Positions 1 to 10,478 are shown, counted from the first letter of the stretch. The stretch: DNA of 11,401 bases from an uncultured Oribacterium sp. (GCA_937927445.1 CALAOB010000081.1:1-11401); one strand, 5' to 3'. Translations and numbers: made by a program. Notes: generated by a model from the letters alone, not told the origin.

Positions 1-1
1 C

Positions 2-1633
2 CCGCTGATCGGATTCATGACCTGGGAAGGTTACAACTACGAGGATGCGGTTCTCCTTTCCGAGAAGCTCATCCAGAACGATGTCTACACCTCCATCCAT
101 ATCGAGGAGTACGAGTGTGAGGCTCGTGATACCAAGCTCGGACCGGAGGAGATCACCTCGGACGTTCCGGGTGTCGGTGACGATGCACTGAAGAACCTTG
201 ACGAGCGCGGTATCATCCGTATCGGTGCAGAGGTTCGTGCCGGTGATATCCTCGTTGGTAAGGTAACTCCGAAGGGTGAGACCGAGCTGACGGCCGAGGA
301 GAGACTGCTTCGTGCGATCTTCGGTGAGAAGGCACGTGAGGTTCGTGATACCTCCCTCAAGGTGCCGCACGGCGCATATGGTGTCGTTGTAGACGCAAAG
401 GTATTTACAAGAGAAAACAGTGACGAGCTGGCTCCGGGTGTATCCGAGTCCGTTCGTATCTATATTGCACAGAAGAGAAAGATCGGTGTCGGCGATAAGA
501 TGGCCGGCCGTCATGGAAACAAGGGTGTATGCTCACGCGTACTTGCAGTAGAGGATCTGCCTTACCTTCCGAATGGTCGTCCGCTCGATATCGTACTGAA
601 CCCTCTCGGCGTACCTTCCCGAATGAACATCGGACAGGTGCTCGAGCTGCATCTTTCCCTCGCTGCGAAGGTTCTGGGTATCAATGTTTCTACCCCGATC
701 TTCGATGGCGCAAACGAGAATGATATCGCCCAGACCCTGATCCTTGCGAACGATTACGCAAACAAGAGCTGGGAGGAGTTCACAGAGCTCCACAAGGATG
801 AGCTGGATCCGGAGGTTTATGAGTACCTCGGTGCACACCTCGATCACCGTGAGGAGTGGAAGGGTGTTCCGATCTCGACCGATGGTAAGGTTCAGCTCCG
901 TGATGGACGTACCGGTCTTCCGTTTGACGGACGTACCGCAATCGGATTCATGCATTACCTGAAGCTGCATCACCTGGTAGATGATAAGATCCACGCACGT
1001 TCCACGGGACCGTACTCCCTCGTTACACAGCAGCCGCTCGGTGGTAAGGCACAGTTCGGTGGACAGCGTTTCGGAGAGATGGAGGTATGGGCACTCGAGG
1101 CGTACGGTGCGGCTTATACACTGCAGGAGATCCTGACCATGAAGTCGGATGATGTTGCAGGCCGTGTAAAGACCTACGAGGCGATCATCAAGGGCCAGAA
1201 TATCCCGGCACCGGGTGTTCCGGAGTCCTTCAAGGTTATGCTGAAGGAGCTTGAGGCTCTCTGCCTGGATGTGCGCGTTCTCGATGAGAATCAGAACGAG
1301 ATCGAGATCACCGAGGATCTCTATGATGCAAACCAGGATATGCACCGTCTCCTTTCCGGTGGTGACAGCCGCTATGAGCGTAATGAGAATTACGGACAGT
1401 ACGGCTACGAGACACAGGAGTTTAAGGATGGCGAGCTTGTAAACAGCGCGGAAGAGAACGCTGCAGAGGATGATTATGCAAATGAAGCCGACGATGCACT
1501 TGCATCTGCGATTTCTGCAGATCTGACCGATGACGGCGATTTCGGCGAGGATACAGACTCGGATATGTTCGATGACGGCGACAGCGCAGTTTCCCAGTCG
1601 GATGACGACTTCGGCGACGGCGATAATGAATAA
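2..1633 (+). CDS. rpoB: RNA polymerase beta subunit, C-terminal part (5' truncated by window)
   Basis: The catalytic beta subunit of bacterial RNA polymerase; with beta' it forms the active-site cleft. The reading frame is open from base 2, so the gene begins outside the window; the first Met (base 17) is internal. Visible landmarks are the GDKMAGRHGNKG segment at about 491-526, whose two lysines (codons 497 and 521) correspond to the conserved active-site lysines of beta, then NPLGVPSRMNIGQ and the QQPLGGKAQFGGQRFGEMEVWALEAYGA block that is invariant in RpoB. After the conserved core the protein carries a strongly acidic tail: the last 64 residues (from about 1439) hold 25 Asp/Glu and no Lys/Arg. 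Tandem TAA TAG stops end the gene, and rpoC starts 11 bases later, so the two are surely co-transcribed. Identity is certain; only the tail is variable within the family. Confidence 0.98.
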   Translation, partial: PLIGFMTWEGYNYEDAVLLSEKLIQNDVYTSIHIEEYECEARDTKLGPEEITSDVPGVGDDALKNLDERGIIRIGAEVRAGDILVGKVTPKGETELTAEERLLRAIFGEKAREVRDTSLKVPHGAYGVVVDAKVFTRENSDELAPGVSESVRIYIAQKRKIGVGDKMAGRHGNKGVCSRVLAVEDLPYLPNGRPLDIVLNPLGVPSRMNIGQVLELHLSLAAKVLGINVSTPIFDGANENDIAQTLILANDYANKSWEEFTELHKDELDPEVYEYLGAHLDHREEWKGVPISTDGKVQLRDGRTGLPFDGRTAIGFMHYLKLHHLVDDKIHARSTGPYSLVTQQPLGGKAQFGGQRFGEMEVWALEAYGAAYTLQEILTMKSDDVAGRVKTYEAIIKGQNIPAPGVPESFKVMLKELEALCLDVRVLDENQNEIEITEDLYDANQDMHRLLSGGDSRYERNENYGQYGYETQEFKDGELVNSAEENAAEDDYANEADDALASAISADLTDDGDFGEDTDSDMFDDGDSAVSQSDDDFGDGDNE

Positions 1634-1644
1634 TAGGAGGAAAG

Positions 1645-5364
<3,720 letters not shown>

Positions 5365-5387
5365 TAGAAAACATTCTGTAAAACTCA

Positions 5388-5416
5388 TTGACAAGAAAAT
5401 TCGATTGAAGTATATT
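5388..5416 (+). promoter_or_regulatory. Sigma-A type promoter for rpsL-rpsG-fusA
   Basis: The -35 box TTGACA (5388-5393, perfect) is separated by exactly 17 bases from TATATT (5411-5416, five of six matches to consensus). The predicted start point is near 5421-5424, about 77 bases before rpsL. It lies between rpoC and rpsL, so the str-type genes have their own transcription unit. Its initiation region coincides with the left arm of the terminator at 5421-5450, which is unusual. The match is strong; activity is inferred. Confidence 0.85.
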
Positions 5417-5420
5417 ACTA

Positions 5421-5450
5421 GGGCATGCGCAAAAGCATGCCCTGTTTTTT
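5421..5450 (+). terminator. Rho-independent terminator after rpoC, overlapping the rpsL start point
   Basis: A perfect 8-bp stem GGGCATGC (5421-5428) / GCATGCCC (5435-5442) with a six-base loop is followed by TGTTTTTT (5443-5450). For transcripts arriving from rpoBC this is a textbook intrinsic terminator. For transcripts from the promoter at 5388-5416, the left arm is the very 5' end of the RNA, so the exact start base would decide how much of the stem can form. Confidence 0.88.
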
Positions 5451-5499
5451 GTTTCCAGGGACCAAAACGAGAGAATAAACCTAATGAAAGGAGAACCAA

Positions 5500-5919
5500 A
5501 TGCCTACATTTAACCAGTTAGTAAGAAAGGGCAGAACTTCTGCTAAGAAGAAGTCCACAGCGCCTGCACTTCAGAGAGGTTTCAACTCTTTAAAGAAGGT
5601 TGCAACTAACAATAGCGCTCCTCAGAAGCGTGGTGTATGTACAGCTGTTAAGACAGCAACACCGAAGAAGCCGAACTCCGCTCTTCGTAAGATCGCCAGA
5701 GTAAGACTTTCCAACGGTATCGAAGTTACATCCTACATTCCTGGAGAGGGCCACAACCTGCAGGAGCACTCTGTTGTAATGATTCGTGGCGGCCGTGTTA
5801 AGGATCTTCCTGGTACAAGATACCATATCATCCGTGGAACACTGGATACAGCCGGCGTTGCAAACAGAATGCAGGCCCGTTCAAAGTACGGTGCCAAGAG
5901 ACCGAAGGCTAAGAAGTAA
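5500..5919 (+). CDS. rpsL: 30S ribosomal protein S12
   Basis: S12 sits at the decoding centre of the small subunit and helps control translational accuracy. The protein is 139 residues, the longer form usual in Gram-positive bacteria (E. coli has 124). The signature PKKPNSALRKIARVRLSNG is at residues 55-73 and GRVKDLPG at 98-105. Lys56 and Lys101, equivalent to the E. coli positions where streptomycin-resistance substitutions arise, are wild type. The start is supported by AAAGGAG (5487-5493) and by the canonical MPTFNQLVRKGR N-terminus. It heads the rpsL-rpsG-fusA unit behind its own promoter. The L7Ae-like gene found between rpoC and rpsL in Bacillus is absent: the 135-base gap has room only for promoter, terminator and leader. 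Confidence 0.99.
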   Translation: MPTFNQLVRKGRTSAKKKSTAPALQRGFNSLKKVATNNSAPQKRGVCTAVKTATPKKPNSALRKIARVRLSNGIEVTSYIPGEGHNLQEHSVVMIRGGRVKDLPGTRYHIIRGTLDTAGVANRMQARSKYGAKRPKAKK

Positions 5920-6090
5920 TCAGCCTCGATCTACGTTGTAAAAAGACATGGTTAAAATGACGGATAATGGAACTCATTATTATATAAGAAGAGATGTCCA
6001 GAAGTCCGCATGAACTCGCAAAACACAATTTAGATTGCAGTTGCGAAGAGTACCGATGATCTAAAACAAATTTTTAAGGAGGGAAGTAAC
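5920..6090 (+). promoter_or_regulatory. Structured rpsL-rpsG intercistronic region, candidate S7 control site
   Basis: The gap is 171 bases, long for two genes of one ribosomal operon. On the RNA several stems can form: ATAATG (5964-5969) with CATTAT (5975-5980) around a five-base loop; GACAT (5945-5949) with ATGTC (5994-5998) enclosing it; TCGCAA (6016-6021) with TTGCGA (6041-6046); and TTTAGAT (6029-6035) with ATCTAAA (6059-6065). The last two interleave in the order of an H-type pseudoknot and end 10 bases before the rpsG Shine-Dalgarno (AAGGAGG, 6076-6082). In E. coli the same gap carries the S7 feedback site; a similar role here is inference by position, not sequence match. Confidence 0.45.
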
Positions 6091-6561
6091 GTGCCACGTA
6101 AAGGACATACTCTGCACAGAGACGTACTTGCAGACCCGGTTTACAATTCCAAGCTTGTAACCAAGCTTGTTAACTCCATCATGCTTGATGGTAAGAAGGG
6201 TATTGCTCAGAAGATCGTCTATGGTGCATTTGACATTGTCGCTGAGAAGAGCGGCAAGGAAGCAACAGAAGTATTTGAAGAGGCTATGAACAACATCATG
6301 CCTGTTCTTGAAGTTAAGGCTAAGCGTATCGGTGGTGCTACATACCAGGTACCGATGGAGGTTAAGCCTGAGAGACGTCAGACCCTTGGTCTTCGCTGGC
6401 TTACTGAGTTCTCACGTAAGAGATCTGAGAAGACACAGGCTGAGAGACTGGCAAACGAGATTATGGATGCTGCAAACAACACGGGTGCAGCTGTAAAGCG
6501 TAAAGAGGAAATGCACAGAATGGCGGACGCTAATAAGGCATTTGCTCATTACAGATTCTGA
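6091..6561 (+). CDS. rpsG: 30S ribosomal protein S7
   Basis: S7 is a primary binder of the 3' major domain of 16S rRNA and nucleates assembly of the 30S head; it also contacts the E-site tRNA. The 156-residue length matches the family. Recognisable segments are PRKGHTLHRDVLADPVYNS at the N-terminus, INNIMPVLEVKAKRIGGATYQ-like sequence mid-protein (here MNNIMPVLEVKAKRIGGA), VEVKPERRQTLGLRWL-like sequence (here MEVKPERRQTLGLRWL), and KAFAHYRF at the end. The start codon is GTG, chosen because AAGGAGG (6076-6082) precedes it by eight bases and because it gives the exact family N-terminus. fusA begins 18 bases after the stop. S7 is the usual autoregulator of this operon in E. coli, which makes the structured gap upstream of interest. 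Confidence 0.98.
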   Translation: MPRKGHTLHRDVLADPVYNSKLVTKLVNSIMLDGKKGIAQKIVYGAFDIVAEKSGKEATEVFEEAMNNIMPVLEVKAKRIGGATYQVPMEVKPERRQTLGLRWLTEFSRKRSEKTQAERLANEIMDAANNTGAAVKRKEEMHRMADANKAFAHYRF

Positions 6562-6563
6562 TA

Positions 6564-6582
6564 GGGGGGGGGAAATACTTTG
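6564..6582 (+). promoter_or_regulatory. Unusual fusA ribosome binding site: G9 tract plus TTG start
   Basis: An uninterrupted run of nine G (6564-6572) stands where an AGGAGG would be expected, seven bases before the TTG start at 6580. It can pair with the CCUCC of 16S rRNA using one G-U wobble in several registers. An in-frame TAG at 6562-6564 excludes any start further upstream, and the next in-frame ATG would remove most of the G1 loop, so TTG is required. Confidence 0.75.
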
Positions 6583-8703
6583 GCTGATAAGAGACAGTAT
6601 TCACTTGAGCATACAAGAAATATTGGTATCATGGCGCATATCGATGCCGGTAAGACCACACTCACAGAGCGTATTCTCTTCTACACTGGAATTAATCACA
6701 AGATCGGTGATACCCACGACGGTACTGCAACCATGGACTGGATGGCCCAGGAGCAGGAGCGTGGTATCACTATCACATCAGCCGCTACCACATGTCACTG
6801 GATCCCAGAGCATGAGCATCAGAAGATCGCCGGTGCACCTGAGTACCGTATCAACATCATCGATACTCCGGGCCACGTAGACTTTACCGTAGAGGTTGAG
6901 CGTTCTCTCCGTGTACTTGACGGCGCTGTCGGCGTATTCGATGCGAAGAGCGGCGTTGAGCCTCAGTCTGAGAACGTATGGAGACAGGCGGATACGTATC
7001 ACGTACCGAGAATTGCATTCATCAACAAGATGGACGTCGTTGGTGCGGATTTCTTCCACTCTGTACAGACCATCGTTGATCGTCTTGGCAAGAACTGTGT
7101 CATCCTTCAGTACCCGATGGGCGCGGAGGATACCTATGTAGGTCTCATCGATCTTTTCGAGATGAGAGCTTACTTCTACAGAGATGACAAGGGCCAGGAT
7201 ATCGAGGTTACCGACGTTCCTGAGGAGTACAAGGATGCAGCACAGGAGTATCACGACAAGCTCGTTGAGCAGGTTTGTGAGCTCGATGATGAGCTGATGA
7301 TGATGTACCTTGAGGGCGAGGTGCCGACCGTAGAGCAGATGAAGGCTGTCCTTCGTAAGGCAACCATCGCCGGTGATGCGATTCCGTGCCTCTGCGGTAC
7401 TGCTTACAGAAACAAGGGCGTTCAGAAGCTTCTCGACGCGGTTATCGATTACCTTCCGGCACCTACCGACATCCCGGATGTCGAGGGTACCGATGAGGAG
7501 GGCAATCCGGATACCAGACCTTCATCTGATGATGCACCGTTCTCTGCACTTGCTTTCAAGATCATGACCGACCCGTTCGTAGGTAAGCTTGCTTACTTCA
7601 GAGTGTACTCCGGTACTCTCAAGAACGGTTCCTACTGCCTGAATTCTACCAAGGGTAAGAAGGAGCGTGTAGGTCGTCTGCTTCAGATGCATGCAAATAA
7701 GAGAATGGACCTCGATGAGGTATTCTCCGGTGATATCGCAGCTGCTGTTGGTTTCAAGACCACATCGACCGGTGATACTCTCTGTGACGAGAATCATCCG
7801 ATCATTCTTGAGTCCATGGAGTTCCCGGAGCCGGTTATCTCCGTAGCGATCGAGCCGAAGACCAAGGCTTCTCAGGGCAAGATGACCGATGCTCTCGCAA
7901 AGCTTGCCGAGGAGGATCCGACCTTCCGTGTAAGAACCAATGAAGAGACTGGTCAGACCATCATCTCCGGTATGGGTGAGCTTCACCTGGAGATCATCGT
8001 TGATCGTCTTATGCGTGAGTTCAAGGTTGAGGCAAACGTAGGTGCACCTGAGGTAGCTTACAAGGAGACCTTCACCAAGGCTGTCGATGTACAGGGCCGT
8101 TACGTTCACCAGTCCGGTGGTTCCGGTATGTACGGTGACTGTAAGGTTAAGTTCACACCGATGGATCCGAACGGCGAGGAGACCTTCAAGTTCCAGTCGA
8201 CCGTTGTCGGTGGATCGATTCCGAAGGAGTACATCCCGGCAATCGAGAAGGGTATCCGCAGCGCAGCAGAGTCTGGTATTCTTGCAGGCTATCCGGTACT
8301 CGGCGTAGACGCAAACGTATACGACGGTTCCTACCATGATGTCGACTCTAACGAGCGTGCATTCGAGTTCGCCGGATCGATCGCATTCAAGAACGCGATG
8401 GCGAAGGCTGATCCGGTTCTTCTCGAGCCGATCATGAAGGTCGAGATCACGACTCCGGAGGAGTACATGGGTAACGTTATCGGTGACGTCAACTCTCGTC
8501 GTGGCCGTATCGAGTCCATGGAGGACATCCCATCCGGTAAGCAGGTAAACTCGTATGTTCCGCTTTCCGAGATGTTCGGATATGCAACCGATCTTCGTTC
8601 CAAGACCCAGGGTCGTGCAAACTACTCTATGTTCTTTGATCACTATGAGAAGTGCCCGAAGAATGTTCAGGAGGCTGTACTCAAGGAGCGTAACGGTAAG
8701 TAA
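6580..8703 (+). CDS. fusA: Elongation factor G
   Basis: The translocation GTPase, also used with RRF in ribosome recycling; 707 residues. The GTPase domain shows G1 AHIDAGKT (19-26), G2 RGITI (61-65, with the conserved Thr64), G3 DTPGHVDF (95-102) and G4 NKMD (149-152). The domain II/III junction and the SQGKMTDALAKLAEEDPTF-type segment follow. Domain IV includes HQSGGSGMYGDCKVKF and the GSYHDVDSNERAF loop that reaches the decoding site; domain V includes EEYMGNVIGDVNSRRGRIE. It is a full-length canonical EF-G, not the shorter or divergent EF-G2 or Tet(M)-like paralogues. It follows rpsG by 18 bases with a TTG start and a poly-G ribosome binding site. No simple terminator follows; the next 234 bases carry the tuf control region. 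Confidence 0.98.
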   Translation: MADKRQYSLEHTRNIGIMAHIDAGKTTLTERILFYTGINHKIGDTHDGTATMDWMAQEQERGITITSAATTCHWIPEHEHQKIAGAPEYRINIIDTPGHVDFTVEVERSLRVLDGAVGVFDAKSGVEPQSENVWRQADTYHVPRIAFINKMDVVGADFFHSVQTIVDRLGKNCVILQYPMGAEDTYVGLIDLFEMRAYFYRDDKGQDIEVTDVPEEYKDAAQEYHDKLVEQVCELDDELMMMYLEGEVPTVEQMKAVLRKATIAGDAIPCLCGTAYRNKGVQKLLDAVIDYLPAPTDIPDVEGTDEEGNPDTRPSSDDAPFSALAFKIMTDPFVGKLAYFRVYSGTLKNGSYCLNSTKGKKERVGRLLQMHANKRMDLDEVFSGDIAAAVGFKTTSTGDTLCDENHPIILESMEFPEPVISVAIEPKTKASQGKMTDALAKLAEEDPTFRVRTNEETGQTIISGMGELHLEIIVDRLMREFKVEANVGAPEVAYKETFTKAVDVQGRYVHQSGGSGMYGDCKVKFTPMDPNGEETFKFQSTVVGGSIPKEYIPAIEKGIRSAAESGILAGYPVLGVDANVYDGSYHDVDSNERAFEFAGSIAFKNAMAKADPVLLEPIMKVEITTPEEYMGNVIGDVNSRRGRIESMEDIPSGKQVNSYVPLSEMFGYATDLRSKTQGRANYSMFFDHYEKCPKNVQEAVLKERNGK

Positions 8704-8739
8704 TTACCGCGGTGGATGTTTTCAGTCCAGATCATAAAA

Positions 8740-8791
8740 ATCAAGTGTTTTCGGGCTTCCGACCTCGTTCGGACGCCTAAAAATACTTGAT
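8740..8791. repeat. 52-base imperfect palindrome abutting the tuf promoter
   Basis: Two 23-base arms (8740-8762 and 8769-8791) pair around a six-base loop. The pairing has 19 Watson-Crick pairs, two G-T pairs and two mismatches (8752/8779 and 8757/8774). There is no T run after it on the + strand, so it is not a canonical terminator for fusA; read on the - strand it is followed by TTTTTAT. Its right arm ends inside the -35 box (8787-8792) of the tuf promoter. It could be an RNA processing or stability element, an antisense-direction terminator, or a protein-binding site. Confidence 0.7.
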
Positions 8792-8815
8792 AAAATAGAA
8801 TAACGATGATAAAAT
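8787..8815 (+). promoter_or_regulatory. Sigma-A type promoter for tuf
   Basis: TTGATA (8787-8792) and TAAAAT (8810-8815) each match consensus at five of six positions and are exactly 17 bases apart. The predicted start is near 8822, giving a leader of about 115 bases before tuf. The -35 box overlaps the end of the 52-base palindrome, and the -10 box overlaps the left arm of the 10-bp inverted repeat at 8811-8820. Activity is inferred from sequence only. Confidence 0.7.
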
Positions 8816-8937
8816 CATGTTTGCTGATTGAGCATACACTGTGCTCAGAAGCATAATGTATTGCACGGAGCATGCAAGCGCATGCATAGTGCTTGACATG
8901 ATTTTCGTTGTATTACATTTAATGGAGGTATTTTAAA
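8811..8937 (+). promoter_or_regulatory. Structured tuf leader (candidate three-way junction RNA)
   Basis: Hairpin A pairs TGAGCA (8829-8834) with TGCTCA (8842-8847). Hairpin B pairs GCAC (8863-8866) with GTGC (8889-8892) and, past a symmetric 3x3 internal loop, GCATGC (8870-8875) with GCATGC (8880-8885) around AAGC. A perfect 10-bp inverted repeat, AAAATCATGT (8811-8820) / ACATGATTTT (8896-8905), encloses both. The left arm of that closing stem lies upstream of the predicted tuf start point, so only read-through RNA from fusA could form it. The tuf Shine-Dalgarno GGAGGT is at 8924-8929, downstream of all stems. Confidence 0.55.
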
Positions 8938-10131
8938 ATGGCAAAGGCACATTTTAACAGAACGAAGCCACATTGTAACATTGGTACCATCGGTCACGTA
9001 GACCACGGTAAGACCACTCTTACAGCTGCTATCACAGCTGTTCTCGCTGACAGACTTGGCATGGAGCCAGCTGTTCCTTTCGATCAGATCGATAAGGCAC
9101 CGGAGGAGAGAGAGAGAGGTATCACCATCAACTCCGCTCACGTTGAGTACGAGACTGAGAAGCGTCACTATGCTCACGTTGACTGCCCGGGCCACGCTGA
9201 CTACGTAAAGAACATGATCACCGGTGCTGCACAGATGGATGGTGCTATCCTCGTTGTAGCTGCTACCGATGGTGTTATGGCACAGACCAGAGAGCATATC
9301 CTTCTTGCTCGTCAGGTAGGTGTACCGGCTATCGTTGTATTCCTTAACAAGTGCGACATGGTTGATGACCCTGAGCTTCTTGAGCTCGTTGAGATGGAGG
9401 TTAGAGACCTTCTGAACGAGTATGAGTTCCCAGGCGATGAGATCCCTGTAATCCACGGTTCTGCTCTGAAGGCTCTCGAGGATCCGAAGTCTGAGTGGGG
9501 CGATAAGATCATGGAGCTCATGGACGCTGTTGACTCTTACATCCCTGAGCCAGTTCGTGAGACTGATAAGCCATTCCTTATGCCAGTCGAGGACGTATTC
9601 ACCATCACAGGTCGTGGTACTGTAGCTACCGGCCGTGTAGAGCGTGGTGTTCTTCACGTATCCGATGAGCTTGAGATCGTTGGTATTTCCGAGGAGACTC
9701 AGAAGACTGTCGTAACTGGTATCGAGATGTTCCGTAAGACTCTTGACGAGGCTGAGGCTGGTGATAACGTAGGTCTTCTCCTTCGTGGTATCAACCGTGA
9801 TCAGATCGAGAGAGGTCAGGTTCTCTGCAAGCCGGGTACTGTAAAGTGCCACAAGAAGTTTACCGCTCAGGTTTACGTTCTTACCAAGGACGAGGGTGGT
9901 CGTCATACTCCGTTCTTCACAAACTACAGACCGCAGTTCTACTTCAGAACAACTGACGTAACTGGTGTCTGCGAGCTTCCAGAGGGTACAGAGATGTGCA
10001 TGCCTGGTGATAACACCGAGATGACTGTTGAGCTTATTCACCCAGTAGCAATGGAGGAGGGTCTCCGTTTCGCTATCCGTGAGGGTGGTAGAACCGTTGG
10101 TTCTGGTAGAGTAGTAAGCATCCTCGACTAA
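8938..10131 (+). CDS. tuf: Elongation factor Tu
   Basis: The GTPase that delivers aminoacyl-tRNA to the ribosome; 397 residues, the usual length. G1 is GHVDHGKT (19-26), followed by the effector region ERERGITIN; G3 is DCPGHADY (82-89), in which His86 is the catalytic histidine; G4 is NKCD (137-140). Domains II and III are complete, including DVFTITGRGTVATGRVERG, GDNVGLLLRG and the C-terminal RFAIREGGRTVGSGRV. The ATG is set by GGAGGT at 8924-8929 with eight bases spacing. It lies in the usual place after fusA, but with its own promoter and a long structured leader, so expression can exceed that of fusA. Transcription stops at 10161-10193. No frameshift or missing motif was seen. Confidence 0.99.
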   Translation: MAKAHFNRTKPHCNIGTIGHVDHGKTTLTAAITAVLADRLGMEPAVPFDQIDKAPEERERGITINSAHVEYETEKRHYAHVDCPGHADYVKNMITGAAQMDGAILVVAATDGVMAQTREHILLARQVGVPAIVVFLNKCDMVDDPELLELVEMEVRDLLNEYEFPGDEIPVIHGSALKALEDPKSEWGDKIMELMDAVDSYIPEPVRETDKPFLMPVEDVFTITGRGTVATGRVERGVLHVSDELEIVGISEETQKTVVTGIEMFRKTLDEAEAGDNVGLLLRGINRDQIERGQVLCKPGTVKCHKKFTAQVYVLTKDEGGRHTPFFTNYRPQFYFRTTDVTGVCELPEGTEMCMPGDNTEMTVELIHPVAMEEGLRFAIREGGRTVGSGRVVSILD

Positions 10132-10160
10132 ATCTGTCAGGCTTTATCTTATGAATTGAG

Positions 10161-10193
10161 ACAGCGTGGAGAGTAATCTCCACGCTGTTTTTT
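10161..10193 (+). terminator. Rho-independent terminator of tuf
   Basis: A perfect 12-bp stem, ACAGCGTGGAGA (10161-10172) with TCTCCACGCTGT (10177-10188), closes a GTAA tetraloop and is followed by a run of six T (10188-10193). It begins 29 bases after the tuf stop codon and ends 18 bases before the next gene, so it closes the translation-factor operon. Confidence 0.95.
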
Positions 10194-10211
10194 GAAATAT
10201 GGGAGAATAAT

Positions 10212-10478
10212 ATGACACAGGAATTTACATATAGACCGAAGATGGTATGTTCTACGGAGATTACATTTGAACTGGATGACGAAAATAAGATTCATAACCT
10301 TCGTTTTCGCGGTGGCTGCAATGGCAACCTGAAGGCGATCGGTCGACTCGTAGAGGGTCAGGAGGCGTCGAAGGTTTCCGAGATTCTGCGTGGAAACACA
10401 TGTGGACCACGCCCTACCTCCTGTGCGGATCAGTTCTCGAAGGCGATCGATCAGGCACTTGCTGAGAAGAACGCATGA
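10212..10478 (+). CDS. Small TSCPD-domain protein (TIGR03905-type), function unknown
   Basis: An 88-residue protein that I recognise as the stand-alone TSCPD-domain family common in Clostridia; the domain also occurs at the C-terminus of some B12-dependent ribonucleotide reductases. Four cysteines stand out: C13, C36 in the GGCNGNLKAIGRL segment, C64 in GNTCGPRPTSC and C71. The name-giving TSCPD motif reads TSCAD here (residues 69-73), with Pro replaced by Ala. The cysteine arrangement suggests metal binding or redox chemistry, but that is inference; no function is established to my knowledge. No signal peptide or membrane segment is present. GGGAG at 10201-10205, six bases before ATG, supports the start. 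The gene lies 18 bases after the tuf terminator with no clear promoter between, so it may depend on read-through. Its end lies about 30 bases before the next start. Confidence 0.85.
   Translation: MTQEFTYRPKMVCSTEITFELDDENKIHNLRFRGGCNGNLKAIGRLVEGQEASKVSEILRGNTCGPRPTSCADQFSKAIDQALAEKNA

Noticed and set aside
5952..5983. TTAAAA with CATTAT or TATTAT as a promoter for rpsG
   Set aside because: Poor -35 match, and the better -10 has a 20-base spacer; AT-rich leader sequence explains it as well.
7522..8643. 373-codon open frame on the - strand inside fusA
   Set aside because: Antisense shadow of EF-G domains II-V; no domain recognised.
8740..8791. The palindrome as a normal terminator of fusA
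   Set aside because: It is followed by AAAATAG on the + strand, with no T run.
8893..8921. Perfect TTGACA at 8893-8898 as a second tuf promoter
   Set aside because: At 17 bases spacing the -10 would be CATTTA and transcription would start within the tuf Shine-Dalgarno; the better hexamers sit at spacings of 15 or 19. The box is also partly inside the inverted repeat arm.
8845..10041. 398-codon open frame on the - strand inside tuf
   Set aside because: Antisense shadow of EF-Tu, explained by codon bias; no family recognised.
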